This document shows positions 8,245 through 15,855 of a stretch of 64,000 nucleotides of DNA, in pieces; the first letter of the stretch is position 1, and every line of letters begins with the position of its first letter. The position numbers and the translations under genes are program-made. A model generated the notes under the pieces. It was given only the letters and a program-made list of their open reading frames with translations. It was not told where the DNA came from and did no database searches. Origin of the DNA: Thiohalomonas denitrificans (lineage in GTDB: Bacteria; Pseudomonadota; Gammaproteobacteria; Thiohalomonadales; Thiohalomonadaceae); NCBI RefSeq assembly GCF_900102855.1, contig NZ_FMWD01000004.1, positions 339,852 through 403,851 on the forward strand, in the 5' to 3' direction.

Positions 8245-8572
8245 CGGTTTTCTCCAGGAGGTCGAAACGCACCGACTCGATAGTCCCGTCGGGGGCCTCA
8301 CCGGTGAGCCGCACCTTCTTGCCATAGCCCTTGTCGACATCCACCTGGCGGATACCGCTGCCGTCGCCGTATCGAAATGTGCGGACCTCACCGCTGGCCA
8401 GCAGCAGTACCGGCTGGTCGATATGCCGTAGCGGACAATCGGCGATACGACGCTCCTCCGCACAGGGACCACCGACGATCCACCCCTCCCAGGTCGGCAG
8501 GGAGGCAGCTCCAGCTGACGCCGCAAGCGACCACAGCGCCGCCGCGGCTACCTGCAAAAACATCCTCGTCAT
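8213..8572 (-). CDS. Hypothetical exported protein
   Basis: A 119-residue protein with a clear Sec signal (MFLQVAAAALWSLAASAGAA) and a mature part with three Cys residues (GGPCAEERRIADCPLRH and the C-terminal KGCL). I do not recognise the family. Its start overlaps the stop of the PPGxRC gene by 4 nt (ATGA) and its end overlaps the tlpA-like gene, so the three are one operon. Cys-rich and periplasmic next to a thioredoxin suggests a disulfide-bonded substrate or partner; that is inference. Confidence 0.7.
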   Translation of the reverse strand: MTRMFLQVAAAALWSLAASAGAASLPTWEGWIVGGPCAEERRIADCPLRHIDQPVLLLASGEVRTFRYGDGSGIRQVDVDKGYGKKVRLTGEAPDGTIESVRFDLLEKTGERKFFKGCL

Positions 8573-8931
8573 GACGGCACCTCCCCAATGCTCGCCCGGA
8601 AGGCTTCCAGGTCGGGACCAATCTCTGCCAGGCGTCCCGGCCGCTCCTGCTTCGGGACGCCGGCTCGCTCCATGACCTCCGCCAGCAGTGCATAATCCGC
8701 CACCCCGTTATGGGCATCACCATCTACCGTGACCAGTTCACCGGCGAAATAGACGGCCGGTGCGGCGGTCTCCGTTTCCAGCGCCGAGCGCGGCACCGCA
8801 CAGATCGGCACACGGTAGCTGTTGGCGATCTCCGCAGCCGCCTGAACGTTGCGGTTACAGCGCACACCCGGAGGATCATTGTTGATGAGAAACAGGCCGG
8901 GCTGATCAATCGTAAAGACAGAGTCGGACAT
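8569..8931 (-). CDS. PPGxRC-motif protein, cytoplasmic form (paralogue 2)
   Basis: A 120-residue protein with no signal peptide. The segment NNDPPGVRCNRNVQAAAEIA (Cys25), then APAVYFAGELVTVDGDAHNG and AGVPKQERPGRLAEIGPDL, aligns by eye over most of its length with the exported paralogue at 9029-9475. A beta-Cys-loop-helix start and a strand before an xGExVxxxGGxxNG turn suggest a thioredoxin-like fold with a single Cys. Start ATG 8931 chosen as the start of the conserved part. The cytoplasmic and periplasmic forms side by side suggest a thiol relay across the membrane (inference). Confidence 0.72.
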   Translation of the reverse strand: MSDSVFTIDQPGLFLINNDPPGVRCNRNVQAAAEIANSYRVPICAVPRSALETETAAPAVYFAGELVTVDGDAHNGVADYALLAEVMERAGVPKQERPGRLAEIGPDLEAFRASIGEVPS

Positions 8932-9028
8932 CTCGATCACCCTCTTGGTTGACGGGTATGAAGGTATACCCCTGGATTTGATAGCCAATCTGCGACACGA
9001 ACGTGTTTCCCACCAGCTCGTACACGAG

Positions 9029-9475
9029 CTACTGCACGGTCTTGATGGCCTGCTTCAGCTTTTCAAACTCGGACTTGATCTCGGTCAGCCGTCCGCCCTG
9101 GTCCTGCAAGGGAACTCCCTCCAGTTCGAGGATGTCGGCGAGCGTGGTGAAATCAATCATGCCATTGAGATTGCCGCCATCCGCGGCAATCAACTCATCG
9201 CCGTAGTAGACCGCGGGTGCCTTGGCCCCGGGACCGGCAAAGGTGACAGGAATCAATTGCACGGGAATTTTGTAAACATTCGACAGCTCCGCAGCGACCT
9301 GCATATTGTTGTTGCAGCGCAATCCGGGGGGGTCACGGCCAACGAGTGTCAGCACCTTTTGGCCATCGATTTCAGTCGCGCCCGGGGCTCCTGCATAGGC
9401 CCCGGTCGAGGGCAGCAGCAGCAACAGCGACAGAAGCAGCAACATCAGTGCAAACGGGTTCAGTAATCGGGTCAT
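9029..9475 (-). CDS. PPGxRC-motif protein, exported form (paralogue 3)
   Basis: A 148-residue protein with a long hydrophobic leader (FALMLLLLSLLLLLPSTGAYA) followed by RDPPGLRCNNNMQVAAELSN (Cys54), VKAPAVYYGDELIAADGG-like strand-turn (APAVYYGDELIAADGGNLNG) and a C-terminal helix. It is the periplasmic sister of the preceding gene. The ATG at 9475 has AAGGAG 7 nt upstream; the ATG at 9481 is only 1 nt from it. The tauE gene ends 16 bp upstream, so tauE and this gene are probably co-transcribed. Function unknown; the conserved lone Cys and sulfur-gene context point to sulfur binding. Confidence 0.75.
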   Translation of the reverse strand: MTRLLNPFALMLLLLSLLLLLPSTGAYAGAPGATEIDGQKVLTLVGRDPPGLRCNNNMQVAAELSNVYKIPVQLIPVTFAGPGAKAPAVYYGDELIAADGGNLNGMIDFTTLADILELEGVPLQDQGGRLTEIKSEFEKLKQAIKTVQ

Positions 9476-9496
9476 GGTCATGCTCCTTTTTGGGAA

Positions 9497-10270
9497 TCAG
9501 AAAATCTGGTTGGCCAGGATGTAGGTGGCTACCAGCATCAGGAAGATCGCAAAGCCGCGCTTCAGGGCATCGCCGGATATGCGGTGGGCGAAACGGGTGC
9601 CGACTACGCTGCCGGCGATGGCCACTGCGGTGAACACCGCCATCAGGCCATAGTCGATAGGGACATCACCCATGTAACCGGCAAAACCGGCGTAGGATTT
9701 GATCGAAACGATGGCCAGGGAGGTACCGATGGCCTGCTTCATCGGCAGGCGCGAGAGCAGCACCAGTGCAGGCACGATGAGAAAGCCGCCTCCGACGCCC
9801 ACCAGGCCCGTCAGCGCACCCACCACAATGCCGTGAACAGCGACATGGACAAGACAGCGACCGCCGGAGCAGACCTCGGCGGCTTCCACTACAGCAGCGC
9901 CGGCGGAGCGATGCGGGCGTGCCGGCTTGAGCATCTTCCAGGCGGCGGCATACATCACCAGGGCAAAAATGGAGAGCTGCACCACCACTGGTGTGATCAC
10001 CCCCAATCGTGCGCCGGCGTAGGTACCGACGATGCCAAACAGCCCGAACACCGCGGTAATCTTGAGGTTCACGTTGCCCTTGAACCAGTGCTGCAGCGCC
10101 GTAATGGTAGCGGTGATCGCCACGATGCCGAGGCTCATGGCGATGGCGGACTTGGGCTCGACACTCAGCAGATAGAGCAGGGCGGGGGTGGTAATAATGG
10201 ATCCCCCACTACCGAAGATACCGAGAACGATACCGGTGAAAAGGCCGGCGATAAGGGCGGAAAGCGACAT
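9497..10270 (-). CDS. TauE/SafE family sulfite (organosulfonate) exporter
   Basis: A 257-residue polytopic inner-membrane protein with about eight hydrophobic segments and the internal duplication typical of the family: FGSGGSIITTPALLYL in the first half and GVGGGFLIVPALVLL in the second. TauE/SafE proteins move sulfite, sulfoacetate or other small sulfur anions. A substrate is not visible here, but rhodaneses and a possible sulfur-oxidising molybdoenzyme around it favour sulfite or thiosulfate. It leads the block 9.0-10.3 kb and carries an operator-like dyad 17 bp upstream of its start. Confidence 0.9.
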   Translation of the reverse strand: MSLSALIAGLFTGIVLGIFGSGGSIITTPALLYLLSVEPKSAIAMSLGIVAITATITALQHWFKGNVNLKITAVFGLFGIVGTYAGARLGVITPVVVQLSIFALVMYAAAWKMLKPARPHRSAGAAVVEAAEVCSGGRCLVHVAVHGIVVGALTGLVGVGGGFLIVPALVLLSRLPMKQAIGTSLAIVSIKSYAGFAGYMGDVPIDYGLMAVFTAVAIAGSVVGTRFAHRISGDALKRGFAIFLMLVATYILANQIF

Positions 10271-10286
10271 GGGCGCGACTCATTTA

Positions 10287-10312
10287 TGTATTCAATAGTT
10301 CTATTGAATACA
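10287..10312. promoter_or_regulatory. Operator-like dyad upstream of tauE-like gene
   Basis: A 26-bp dyad with 12-bp arms (TGTATTCAATAG) around a 2-nt centre. It reads ATTCAATAG...CTATTGAAT and matches the dyad at 12604-12627 in sequence and position relative to the start codon. Such AT-rich palindromes are typical of ArsR-family sites; the binding protein is not shown. Confidence 0.7.
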
Positions 10313-10390
10313 ATGAGCCTCCAGAAGTCAAGGGAATTTCTCCGGAAGAACTTGCTCCGTTCGCGCCCCAATCAGTGACCAACATTTAGC

Positions 10391-10427
10391 CGTCATTGCG
10401 AGGAGCCCCAGCGACGCGGCAATCTGT
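10391..10427. repeat. REP-like sequence (GAGGAGCCCCAGCGACG family)
   Basis: CGTCATTGCGAGGAGCCCCA followed by GCGACGCGGCAATCTG, a type of repeat common in proteobacterial intergenic DNA. A paired, inverted copy is at 43435-43520 and degraded pieces lie at 10621-10660, 10810-10860 and 22557-22620. The gap 10313-10935 is made of such repeats; no gene seen. Confidence 0.7.
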
Positions 10428-10503
10428 GGGTTTTGGCAGCAGGAGATTACTTTGTCGACCGGGGCTCCTCCTGAAGAACTGAATGATTCACCCCTTGAAT
10501 TTC

Positions 10504-10731
10504 GAACCACGGGGAACACGGGGGAGAAAAAACCAACAACTTTTTTTACCCCGTGGTTACCCGCTCTTCATTAATTCAGGCCTGGACAACAGGGGGTACA
10601 GCTCGTAATGACAACGGGGCAAATTCATCGGGAGGAGCCTTAGCGATGCGACGAGTTCGGTGCTGTGGTTAAACCCGAACAACCTGTTTTACCCCGTGGT
10701 CCCCGTGTACCCCGTGGTTACAGTTCTTCAT
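10504..10731. repeat. CACGGGG variant of the inverted-repeat family
   Basis: GAACCACGGGGAACACGGGG at 10504 is matched by TTTTACCCCGTGGTTAC at 10545-10560. Further inverted copies, ACCCCGTGGTCCCCGTGTAC and CCCCGTGGTTAC, end at 10731. Same design as the CACAGAG family but with a changed core. Confidence 0.65.
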
Positions 10732-10935
10732 TGATTCAGGCCTGGGCAGCAGGGGGTACGGCTCGCAATCAGGAGGGAAATGCGTCGTTAATTCGAGTAC
10801 ATAGTGGCGGGCGGCGCTCCGCAATGACGGCCAAATGTTAGTCACTGTTTCGCGGCCAAGCGACGAGTGGGGCTTGCCATGACGGAAGTCATCCCGAAAG
10901 GGCGGTGAACGCAAGCCGGGAAAGGGGAAGTGGGT

Positions 10936-11574
10936 TTATGCTACATTTTTCAACAAACAGACCCCGAGAAATCCGCCCCAGGGCAACCGTTGCGGGGCAA
11001 TCCGTTCCACCGCCCGCGAAAACGGCCCGCCGCTCGGCAGCAAGATGGCGCTGCCTGTCCGAAAATCGCTAACCCCCGGGAGAGGACGCACCCAGCGGCG
11101 CACGGCATCGACCGTATCCCAGCGGGCACCCCGGTACCCACCGCGCCCGGCTTTCTGCCAGTGCAGCAGGCTGTGCCGGTTGAGCAATCCCAGGATCACC
11201 CCGCGACGGCTGATCCGCCACAGCTCCGCCAGCGCCTGCTCCGGCTCGGGAACGAAGCAGAGGCTGGTGACCGCGGAGGCATAGTCAAACGCTCTGTCCG
11301 GGAACGGCAGTCGTTCGGCCGCTCCCAGAATATACCCACCCGCTTCGCCCCGCTCCCGGGCGAAGCGCAGCATCTCGAGCGAGGGGTCGAGGGCGGTGAC
11401 ATCGAGACCCGCGGCGGCGAAGGCACGGGAGAAATGCCCGGTACCGGCTCCCACGTCCAGCAGTGTGCCGGGTTGCGGACGCAGCAGCGCCATCATCAGT
11501 GTGAATTCCCGCTCTGCAATCCAGGCACCCCGGGGGGTCTGGTACCAGGCCTCATATTTCGTGGGATCGTACAT
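10936..11574 (-). CDS. SAM-dependent class I methyltransferase
   Basis: A 212-residue Rossmann methyltransferase: motif I LLDVGAGTGHFSRAFAAAG, acidic motif II VTALDPSLEM, and AERLPFPDRAFDYA before ASAVTSLCFVPEP. The start MYDPTKYEAWYQTPRG at 11574 is chosen because the in-frame sequence above it is the intergenic repeat. It is the last gene of the block containing the two glycosyltransferases and ArsS, so arsenic or thiol methylation is possible. It lacks the Cys set of canonical ArsM, so a general UbiE/menaquinone-type or small-molecule methyltransferase remains equally likely. Confidence 0.82.
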   Translation of the reverse strand: MYDPTKYEAWYQTPRGAWIAEREFTLMMALLRPQPGTLLDVGAGTGHFSRAFAAAGLDVTALDPSLEMLRFARERGEAGGYILGAAERLPFPDRAFDYASAVTSLCFVPEPEQALAELWRISRRGVILGLLNRHSLLHWQKAGRGGYRGARWDTVDAVRRWVRPLPGVSDFRTGSAILLPSGGPFSRAVERIAPQRLPWGGFLGVCLLKNVA

Positions 11575-11589
11575 ATACAAAGGTTTTCG

Positions 11590-11832
11590 AACCGCAAAGG
11601 CGCAAAGAGCGCAAAGGAACCCCCGCATTCGCACCGCAGGGACACGGATACGCAGAGGTTGGCGGAGTTTGGAATTCGCTGTCCCTCCGGGGTATCGCAC
11701 AGGGTAATTTGACATGCGTAGCCCCGATGGAGCGCCAGCAAAATTCGGTAAGCAGCCAGTCTCTTTCTCCCTCAGGCCGAGAACGGGAATTCAACTCTGC
11801 GAATCTCCGCGCGCTCTGCGCCTCTGCGGTGC
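11590..11832. repeat. CGCAAAG/CGCAGAG variant of the inverted-repeat family, copy D
   Basis: AACCGCAAAGGCGCAAAGAG at the left and GCTCTGCGCCTCTGCGGT at the right bound the gap between the methyltransferase and the rhodanese fusion. The interior also carries ACCGCAGGGACACGGATACG. No gene seen. Confidence 0.65.
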
Positions 11833-11842
11833 AATCTCCTTA

Positions 11843-12580
11843 TCAGTTGCTCGACTGCGCCACCGGCTGAGCGGCGCCTTCAACGGGAAAACCGGCCTGC
11901 TCCCAACCAACCATACCGCCCTTGACCAGAATCGGCTCGGCGAACCCCTCGGCATCGAGCATCCGCACCGCTTGAGCCGAGCGGCGATCGGTCTTGCAGA
12001 TCACCGCAATGGGGCGCTCCCGCCAGTCGGCCAGCTCCTCGAACCGTTGCTGCAATTGCGAAAGCGGCAGGTGGCGGGCGCCTCCGATATGAGCGTCCCG
12101 AAACTCCTCGTCGTCGCGCACATCCAGCAGCAGCGGCGGCTCCGGCGCGTCAAGGCGCGTTCCGGGTGAAATCGTCGACACCGCCACCCTGTCGTAGTCG
12201 CGGTCCGCGTGGTGCATACGATGCAGGCGCCACAGGACGGGGACCGCATGGAACATGACATGCTGCAGATAGATGGCGAAATCGAGCAGCAGCACCGCAA
12301 GCAGCACGACCAGAGCGAACGGCAGCTCGTAGTGGTGGAAAAGCCCCCAGCCGGACTGCTCGACAAACAGCGCCATACCGACCGCCGCGGTGGGGAAAAC
12401 GAACCGCAGCATCACGCTGTTGAAAACCACGATGCCGAGATTGGCCCGCCAGCGGCGGCCCTTCGCGAGCGACAGCGCCCGGCGCGGCGAGGCGATCTCC
12501 CATAGGGCCATCAGGCCGAAGATCCCCAAAAAAAAGCTCAACCGGATCGGCAACTCATGGCCCAGAATCCACTCTTCCAT
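11843..12580 (-). CDS. Truncated fatty acid hydroxylase/sterol desaturase domain fused to rhodanese
   Basis: A 245-residue fusion. Residues 1-~125 are the N-terminal membrane half of a fatty acid hydroxylase-superfamily protein, with two or three membrane segments and the first His clusters (LQHVMFHAVPVLWRLHRMHH). The fold then stops before the remaining His motifs. Residues ~140-240 form a rhodanese domain (LLLDVRDDEEFRDAHIGGAR; active-site loop CKTDRRS with Cys195). At the junction another reading frame shows RFHPE, which in intact hydroxylases follows the HHADRDYD segment, so a deletion or frameshift may have joined the parts. The desaturase half is unlikely to be active; the rhodanese is intact and would be membrane-tethered, facing the cytoplasm. 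It has the same upstream dyad as tauE. Confidence 0.78.
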   Translation of the reverse strand: MEEWILGHELPIRLSFFLGIFGLMALWEIASPRRALSLAKGRRWRANLGIVVFNSVMLRFVFPTAAVGMALFVEQSGWGLFHHYELPFALVVLLAVLLLDFAIYLQHVMFHAVPVLWRLHRMHHADRDYDRVAVSTISPGTRLDAPEPPLLLDVRDDEEFRDAHIGGARHLPLSQLQQRFEELADWRERPIAVICKTDRRSAQAVRMLDAEGFAEPILVKGGMVGWEQAGFPVEGAAQPVAQSSN

Positions 12581-12603
12581 CCCCCATCCCTCTTAGACTG
12601 ATT

Positions 12604-12627
12604 ATATTCAATAGAATCATTGAATAT
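12604..12627. promoter_or_regulatory. Operator-like dyad upstream of desaturase-rhodanese fusion
   Basis: ATATTCAAT, 6-nt centre, ATTGAATAT. It shares ATTCAATAG...ATTGAAT with the tauE dyad and lies 24 bp before the start codon. The two sites look like one regulon. Confidence 0.7.
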
Positions 12628-12678
12628 GGGAGAGCTCTTGTCAACCAGCACCGAGCCAATGGGCCATGCGACTTTCGC

Positions 12679-12897
12679 TCACGGCCGAATGACTCTGGCG
12701 CCGGCCTTCAACGCAAGCAGAACCACCGGGGTGCCATGCATGACCAAATCGAAGATATCGATGGGCCGCTCCAGGGTCCCGTCGCTGAGCATTTTGAGCT
12801 TCTCCCAGAGGTGGGGTTCGGGGACGAAAGGGGCCAGACCTAGCAGCAGAGCCCCGATGGAGAGGGGAACCCAAGGCAGACGGTCCAGCCATTTCAT
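12679..12897 (-). CDS. Small membrane protein, uncharacterised
   Basis: A 72-residue protein with two hydrophobic segments (LPWVPLSIGALLLGLAPFV and MHGTPVVLLALKAG) joined by an amphipathic loop with EPHLWEKLKML. The ATG overlaps the upstream glycosyltransferase stop as ATGA, so it is translated with it. I recall similar small proteins in proteobacteria carrying unhelpful names; no function can be given. It closes the ArsS/glycosyltransferase operon. Confidence 0.68.
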   Translation of the reverse strand: MKWLDRLPWVPLSIGALLLGLAPFVPEPHLWEKLKMLSDGTLERPIDIFDLVMHGTPVVLLALKAGARVIRP

Positions 12898-13529
12898 ACT
12901 GCACTTACCTCTTTGTTGATACGCAGCGTGGCCGGTAAGTGGACCAAGTCTTCCGGGCGGTCGATGTCACTCTTGACCGCCAACTCCCGCCACTTCCAGC
13001 CGAGTTGTTTCAGCCGCTGCCGGGTTTCGTCCAGCACGTGGGCGCTGCCCCAGCGAATATCGTCAAACAGCGACGGGTGCAGGCGACGGAGCCCCAGCAA
13101 ATAGTAGCCGCCATCCAGCGCGGGCCCGAGAACGGCATCGCTGTCCCGAAGCGCCCCGAATGCCTCGACGAGGTCGCGCGGCTCCAGCGCCGGACAGTCG
13201 GTACCGATCAGCACTGCGGGTCCTTCGTCGAGCGCCGCTGCGAAGGCGTTTTGCATCCGCTCGCCCAGATTGTTGCCGCGCTGAGTGCAGAGAAGCATCT
13301 CAGCGTGCTCCGCACACTCGCTGAACAGGGGATGATCCGGATCGGGATGGCACCAAAGCTCGACGATTGCCCCGCCCTGCCCTGCTGTGGCAAGGGTATG
13401 CCAAAGCAGGCGGGCCTGAAGTGCGGCCGCGCCCTCGGCCCCGAGCGCGGGAATAAGACGGGTCTTTGCCCGACCGGGCACAGGCGCCTTGGCGAACACC
13501 AGCAGCCGATTGGCTGAGGTGAAGCTCAT
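12894..13529 (-). CDS. TIGR04282-type (DUF2064) glycosyltransferase, arsenosugar cluster
   Basis: A 211-residue nucleotidyl/glycosyl transferase-like protein: LLVFAKAPVPGRAKTRLIPA at the start (the nucleotide-binding loop of the family), IGTDCPALEPRDL in the middle and GPALDGGYYLLGLRR as the acidic substrate motif. Proteins of this family recur beside ArsS and TIGR04283 glycosyltransferases, as here. It overlaps the preceding gene by 4 nt (ATGA). The exact sugar substrate is unknown. Confidence 0.85.
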   Translation of the reverse strand: MSFTSANRLLVFAKAPVPGRAKTRLIPALGAEGAAALQARLLWHTLATAGQGGAIVELWCHPDPDHPLFSECAEHAEMLLCTQRGNNLGERMQNAFAAALDEGPAVLIGTDCPALEPRDLVEAFGALRDSDAVLGPALDGGYYLLGLRRLHPSLFDDIRWGSAHVLDETRQRLKQLGWKWRELAVKSDIDRPEDLVHLPATLRINKEVSAV

Positions 13530-14188
13530 CGGTAGAGCCGCGCCAACCGCGCGGGACTGGCGCCCATGGCGTAGGCGAACCGCAGCCACCACATCAGCCC
13601 GATGGTGCGCAGAATTCCGTTCTGCTCCCAGCGGCGGCTGGAGGTAATCAAACGGGTGTTCAGACAGGCGGGCCGCCCCGCGGTGCGTTTGAGCAGCCGA
13701 CTGAGGGCGATATCCTCCATCAGCGGCTGATCGGGAAAGCCGCCGATGGCCTCGAATAGAGACCGTCTTACGAAGATCCCCTGGTCTCCGGTGGCGATCC
13801 CGGTCAGGCAGGAGCGGCGATTCATCAGAAACGCCACGAGTCCCAGCAGCGGGTGCCGTCCCGAGAGCTTCACGGCGAAGCGGCCCCAGGAACTTCCCGC
13901 CTGCGCGATTTCGCGATCCGCCTCCTCCGGCACCCGGGTATCGGCGTGCAGAAACCAGAGAACTTCGCCGCTTGCGGTCGCCGCCCCGGCATTCATCTGC
14001 CGTGCCCGTCCCCTGCCGCTCGCCATGACCCGGTCGGCCAGGGAGCGTGCCATCTCAACGGTGGCATCGCTGCTGCCGCCATCCGCCACGATGACCTCGC
14101 AGCCCCGCTCCCGCATCCCCTGCAGCGGCTGAAGGGTTTGCGCGATGGATTCGGCCTCATTAAGGGCCGGGATGATGATGGAGAGCAT
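13526..14188 (-). CDS. TIGR04283-type family 2 glycosyltransferase, arsenosugar cluster
   Basis: A 220-residue GT2 enzyme: SIIIPALNEAESIAQTLQPL, the nucleotide-sugar-binding VIVADGGSSDAT, and the metal-binding LHADTRVPEEAD (a DxD-like site). Then come GDQGIFVRRSLFEAIGGFPD and PLMEDIALSRLLKR, typical of GT-A acceptor regions. It lacks the C-terminal membrane anchor of many GT2 proteins. The start ATG lies at the edge of the inverted-repeat element that separates it from arsS. Confidence 0.88.
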   Translation of the reverse strand: MLSIIIPALNEAESIAQTLQPLQGMRERGCEVIVADGGSSDATVEMARSLADRVMASGRGRARQMNAGAATASGEVLWFLHADTRVPEEADREIAQAGSSWGRFAVKLSGRHPLLGLVAFLMNRRSCLTGIATGDQGIFVRRSLFEAIGGFPDQPLMEDIALSRLLKRTAGRPACLNTRLITSSRRWEQNGILRTIGLMWWLRFAYAMGASPARLARLYR

Positions 14189-14231
14189 CCGAACCGTTCA
14201 CCGCAGAAGCTTAAACAGAAGATCTTGGGGC

Positions 14232-14353
14232 AAACCGCAAAGACACCAAGAGCGCAAAGATGACCGTGTTCTAGGCACTGAAGACACCCATAAGTTTTTT
14301 GGTGCCGTCGCTGGTTCCTGGTTTTTCTTAGCGTCCTTTGCGTCTTTGCGGTG
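14232..14353. repeat. CGCAAAG inverted-repeat element between arsS and glycosyltransferase, copy E
   Basis: AAACCGCAAAGACACCAAGA at the left pairs with GCGTCCTTTGCGTCTTTGCG at the right. The 176-bp gap between the two genes is almost entirely this element. Confidence 0.65.
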
Positions 14354-14364
14354 AGAAATCCAGG

Positions 14365-15327
14365 TTAGCTCAAGGCACCCCCGCAGCTCGAGCCCTGCCC
14401 TGCGGTACAGCCGAAGCAGTGGTCGGCCACGGTGATCGGGTTGCCCGCCAGATCGAGTTTCGCCAGTTCGCTGACATGGGTTCGCTCCCGCCCCGCCGCG
14501 CGCAGGGGCAGGTGCAGCATCTGGTTGAAGTCGCAGTCGTAGAGCCAGCCCTGCCAGTCGACGCTGACCAGCGTTCGGCACATTACCTGCTCCAGGTTGC
14601 GAGTCTCGAACGCCTCCTGCAGCAGCTGCATGTAGGTCTCGAACCCCCCTTCGGAGATCAGGCGGCTGCCGAAGCGCTGAATGGGCAGATTGGTCAGTGT
14701 GAAAAGTTGGTTGAACACGACCCCGTACTGCTCACGCAACTGCTCCCGGTACTTTCCCTCGAGCGGCCCCTGGGGCGGCGGCAGGAAGGGGCCGGTCGGG
14801 TTGTAGACCAGGTTGAGTACACGTCCGCTATCTGGCTGGCCATAGCCCAGTGCGTTCAGCCGGCGCAGGCCACGCAGGCTGGCCTCGAACACGCCGCGGC
14901 CGCGCTGGCCATCGACGTTTTCCTCCAGGTAACAGGGCAGCGAGGCGATCACCTCGACCCGCTGCTCAGCCAGAAACCCGGCAAGTGTCTCCTGTCCCGG
15001 CTCTTCGAGCACCGTCAGGTTGCAGCGGTCGATCACCCGCAACCCCAGGTGACGGGCCGCCGTCACCAGTTGCCGGAAATGCGGGTTCAACTCCGGCGCA
15101 CCGCCGGTGAGGTCGAGCATGATGAAACGTCCGCTTTCCAGGCAGGTAATCACCTGGGTTACGATCTCCGCAGACATCTGCTCCTTCCGCTTGGGGCCGG
15201 CGCCCACATGGCAGTGCAGACAGGACTGGTTGCATCGGTACCCGAGGTTGACCTGCAGGGTATCGGGCTGGTCGCGTTGCAGTACGGGAAAGGCTCCGTT
15301 CTGAAGCAGCGGTAGCGTGGCAAGCAT
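14365..15327 (-). CDS. arsS: Arsenosugar biosynthesis radical SAM protein ArsS-like
   Basis: A 320-residue radical SAM enzyme. The CxxxCxxC cluster is in VNLGYRCNQSCLHCHVGAGP near residue 32, followed by MLDLTGGAPELNPHFRQLV. The C-terminal DUF3641-like extension carries additional Cys (VMCRTLVSVDWQGWLYDCDF and CFGCTAGQGSSCGG) for auxiliary clusters. In the known route ArsS joins the SAM-derived 5-deoxyadenosyl group to a methylarsenical. The two glycosyltransferase genes downstream strengthen the call. The arsenite-methylating partner (ArsM) would have to be the methyltransferase at 10936-11574 or lie elsewhere. Confidence 0.87.
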   Translation of the reverse strand: MLATLPLLQNGAFPVLQRDQPDTLQVNLGYRCNQSCLHCHVGAGPKRKEQMSAEIVTQVITCLESGRFIMLDLTGGAPELNPHFRQLVTAARHLGLRVIDRCNLTVLEEPGQETLAGFLAEQRVEVIASLPCYLEENVDGQRGRGVFEASLRGLRRLNALGYGQPDSGRVLNLVYNPTGPFLPPPQGPLEGKYREQLREQYGVVFNQLFTLTNLPIQRFGSRLISEGGFETYMQLLQEAFETRNLEQVMCRTLVSVDWQGWLYDCDFNQMLHLPLRAAGRERTHVSELAKLDLAGNPITVADHCFGCTAGQGSSCGGALS

Positions 15328-15329
15328 GT

Positions 15330-15845
15330 TTAGTCGATTCTCAGATCGAGAACCGGCTCCAGCAGCTCCGGATCACCCCACCCCCGACCGCCAATAGCCT
15401 GATAGACGATTCGACCTTCCGGATCGACAACAAAGGTGGAGGGCAGGCCACGCACAGGCCACTTTTCGGTTACCGCGCTGTCCAGGTCGAAAAGCAGGGG
15501 AAACTCGACCGGATAATTGGCAGTGAACTGGAACACGGTATCGACCGACTCGCCGACGTTGATGGCGAGCATCGCCACACCCTTTTCCCTGAGCCCTTCC
15601 CAGGCACGCTGCATCGAGGGCATCTCCTCGCGGCAGGGGGGGCACCAGGTGGCCCAGAAATTGATAATCACCGGCTGACCCCGAAAATCGGAAAGCCGGT
15701 AGAGATTCCCGTCCATATCCTCCAGGCTGAAATCAGGGGCGGATGGGCGCTCCTCGACGGAAGTGAGGCCCTGGGACTGCGGAGCAGCCGCTGCCAACAG
15801 GGGCAGCGCCAGGATAAGGACGACGATTGCCAGTCGATGAAACAT
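15330..15845 (-). CDS. TlpA/ResA-type exported thioredoxin
   Basis: A 171-residue protein: signal or anchor MFHRLAIVVLILALPLLAAA, then a Redoxin domain with INFWATWCPPCREEMPSM (CPPC) and the cis-Pro segment GLPSTFVVDPEG. It starts 10 bp after the 15856-16425 gene and ends 2 bp before arsS, so it belongs to the same transcript. The second periplasmic CPPC protein of the sulfur block, about 30-40% similar by eye to the one at 7687-8244. Likely reduces disulfides of exported partners. Confidence 0.9.
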   Translation of the reverse strand: MFHRLAIVVLILALPLLAAAAPQSQGLTSVEERPSAPDFSLEDMDGNLYRLSDFRGQPVIINFWATWCPPCREEMPSMQRAWEGLREKGVAMLAINVGESVDTVFQFTANYPVEFPLLFDLDSAVTEKWPVRGLPSTFVVDPEGRIVYQAIGGRGWGDPELLEPVLDLRID

Positions 15846-15855
15846 AGTCTCTCCT

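Noticed and set aside
10328..10935. Short ORFs in the gap upstream of tauE
   Set aside because: They cover REP-like and CACGGGG repeats only.
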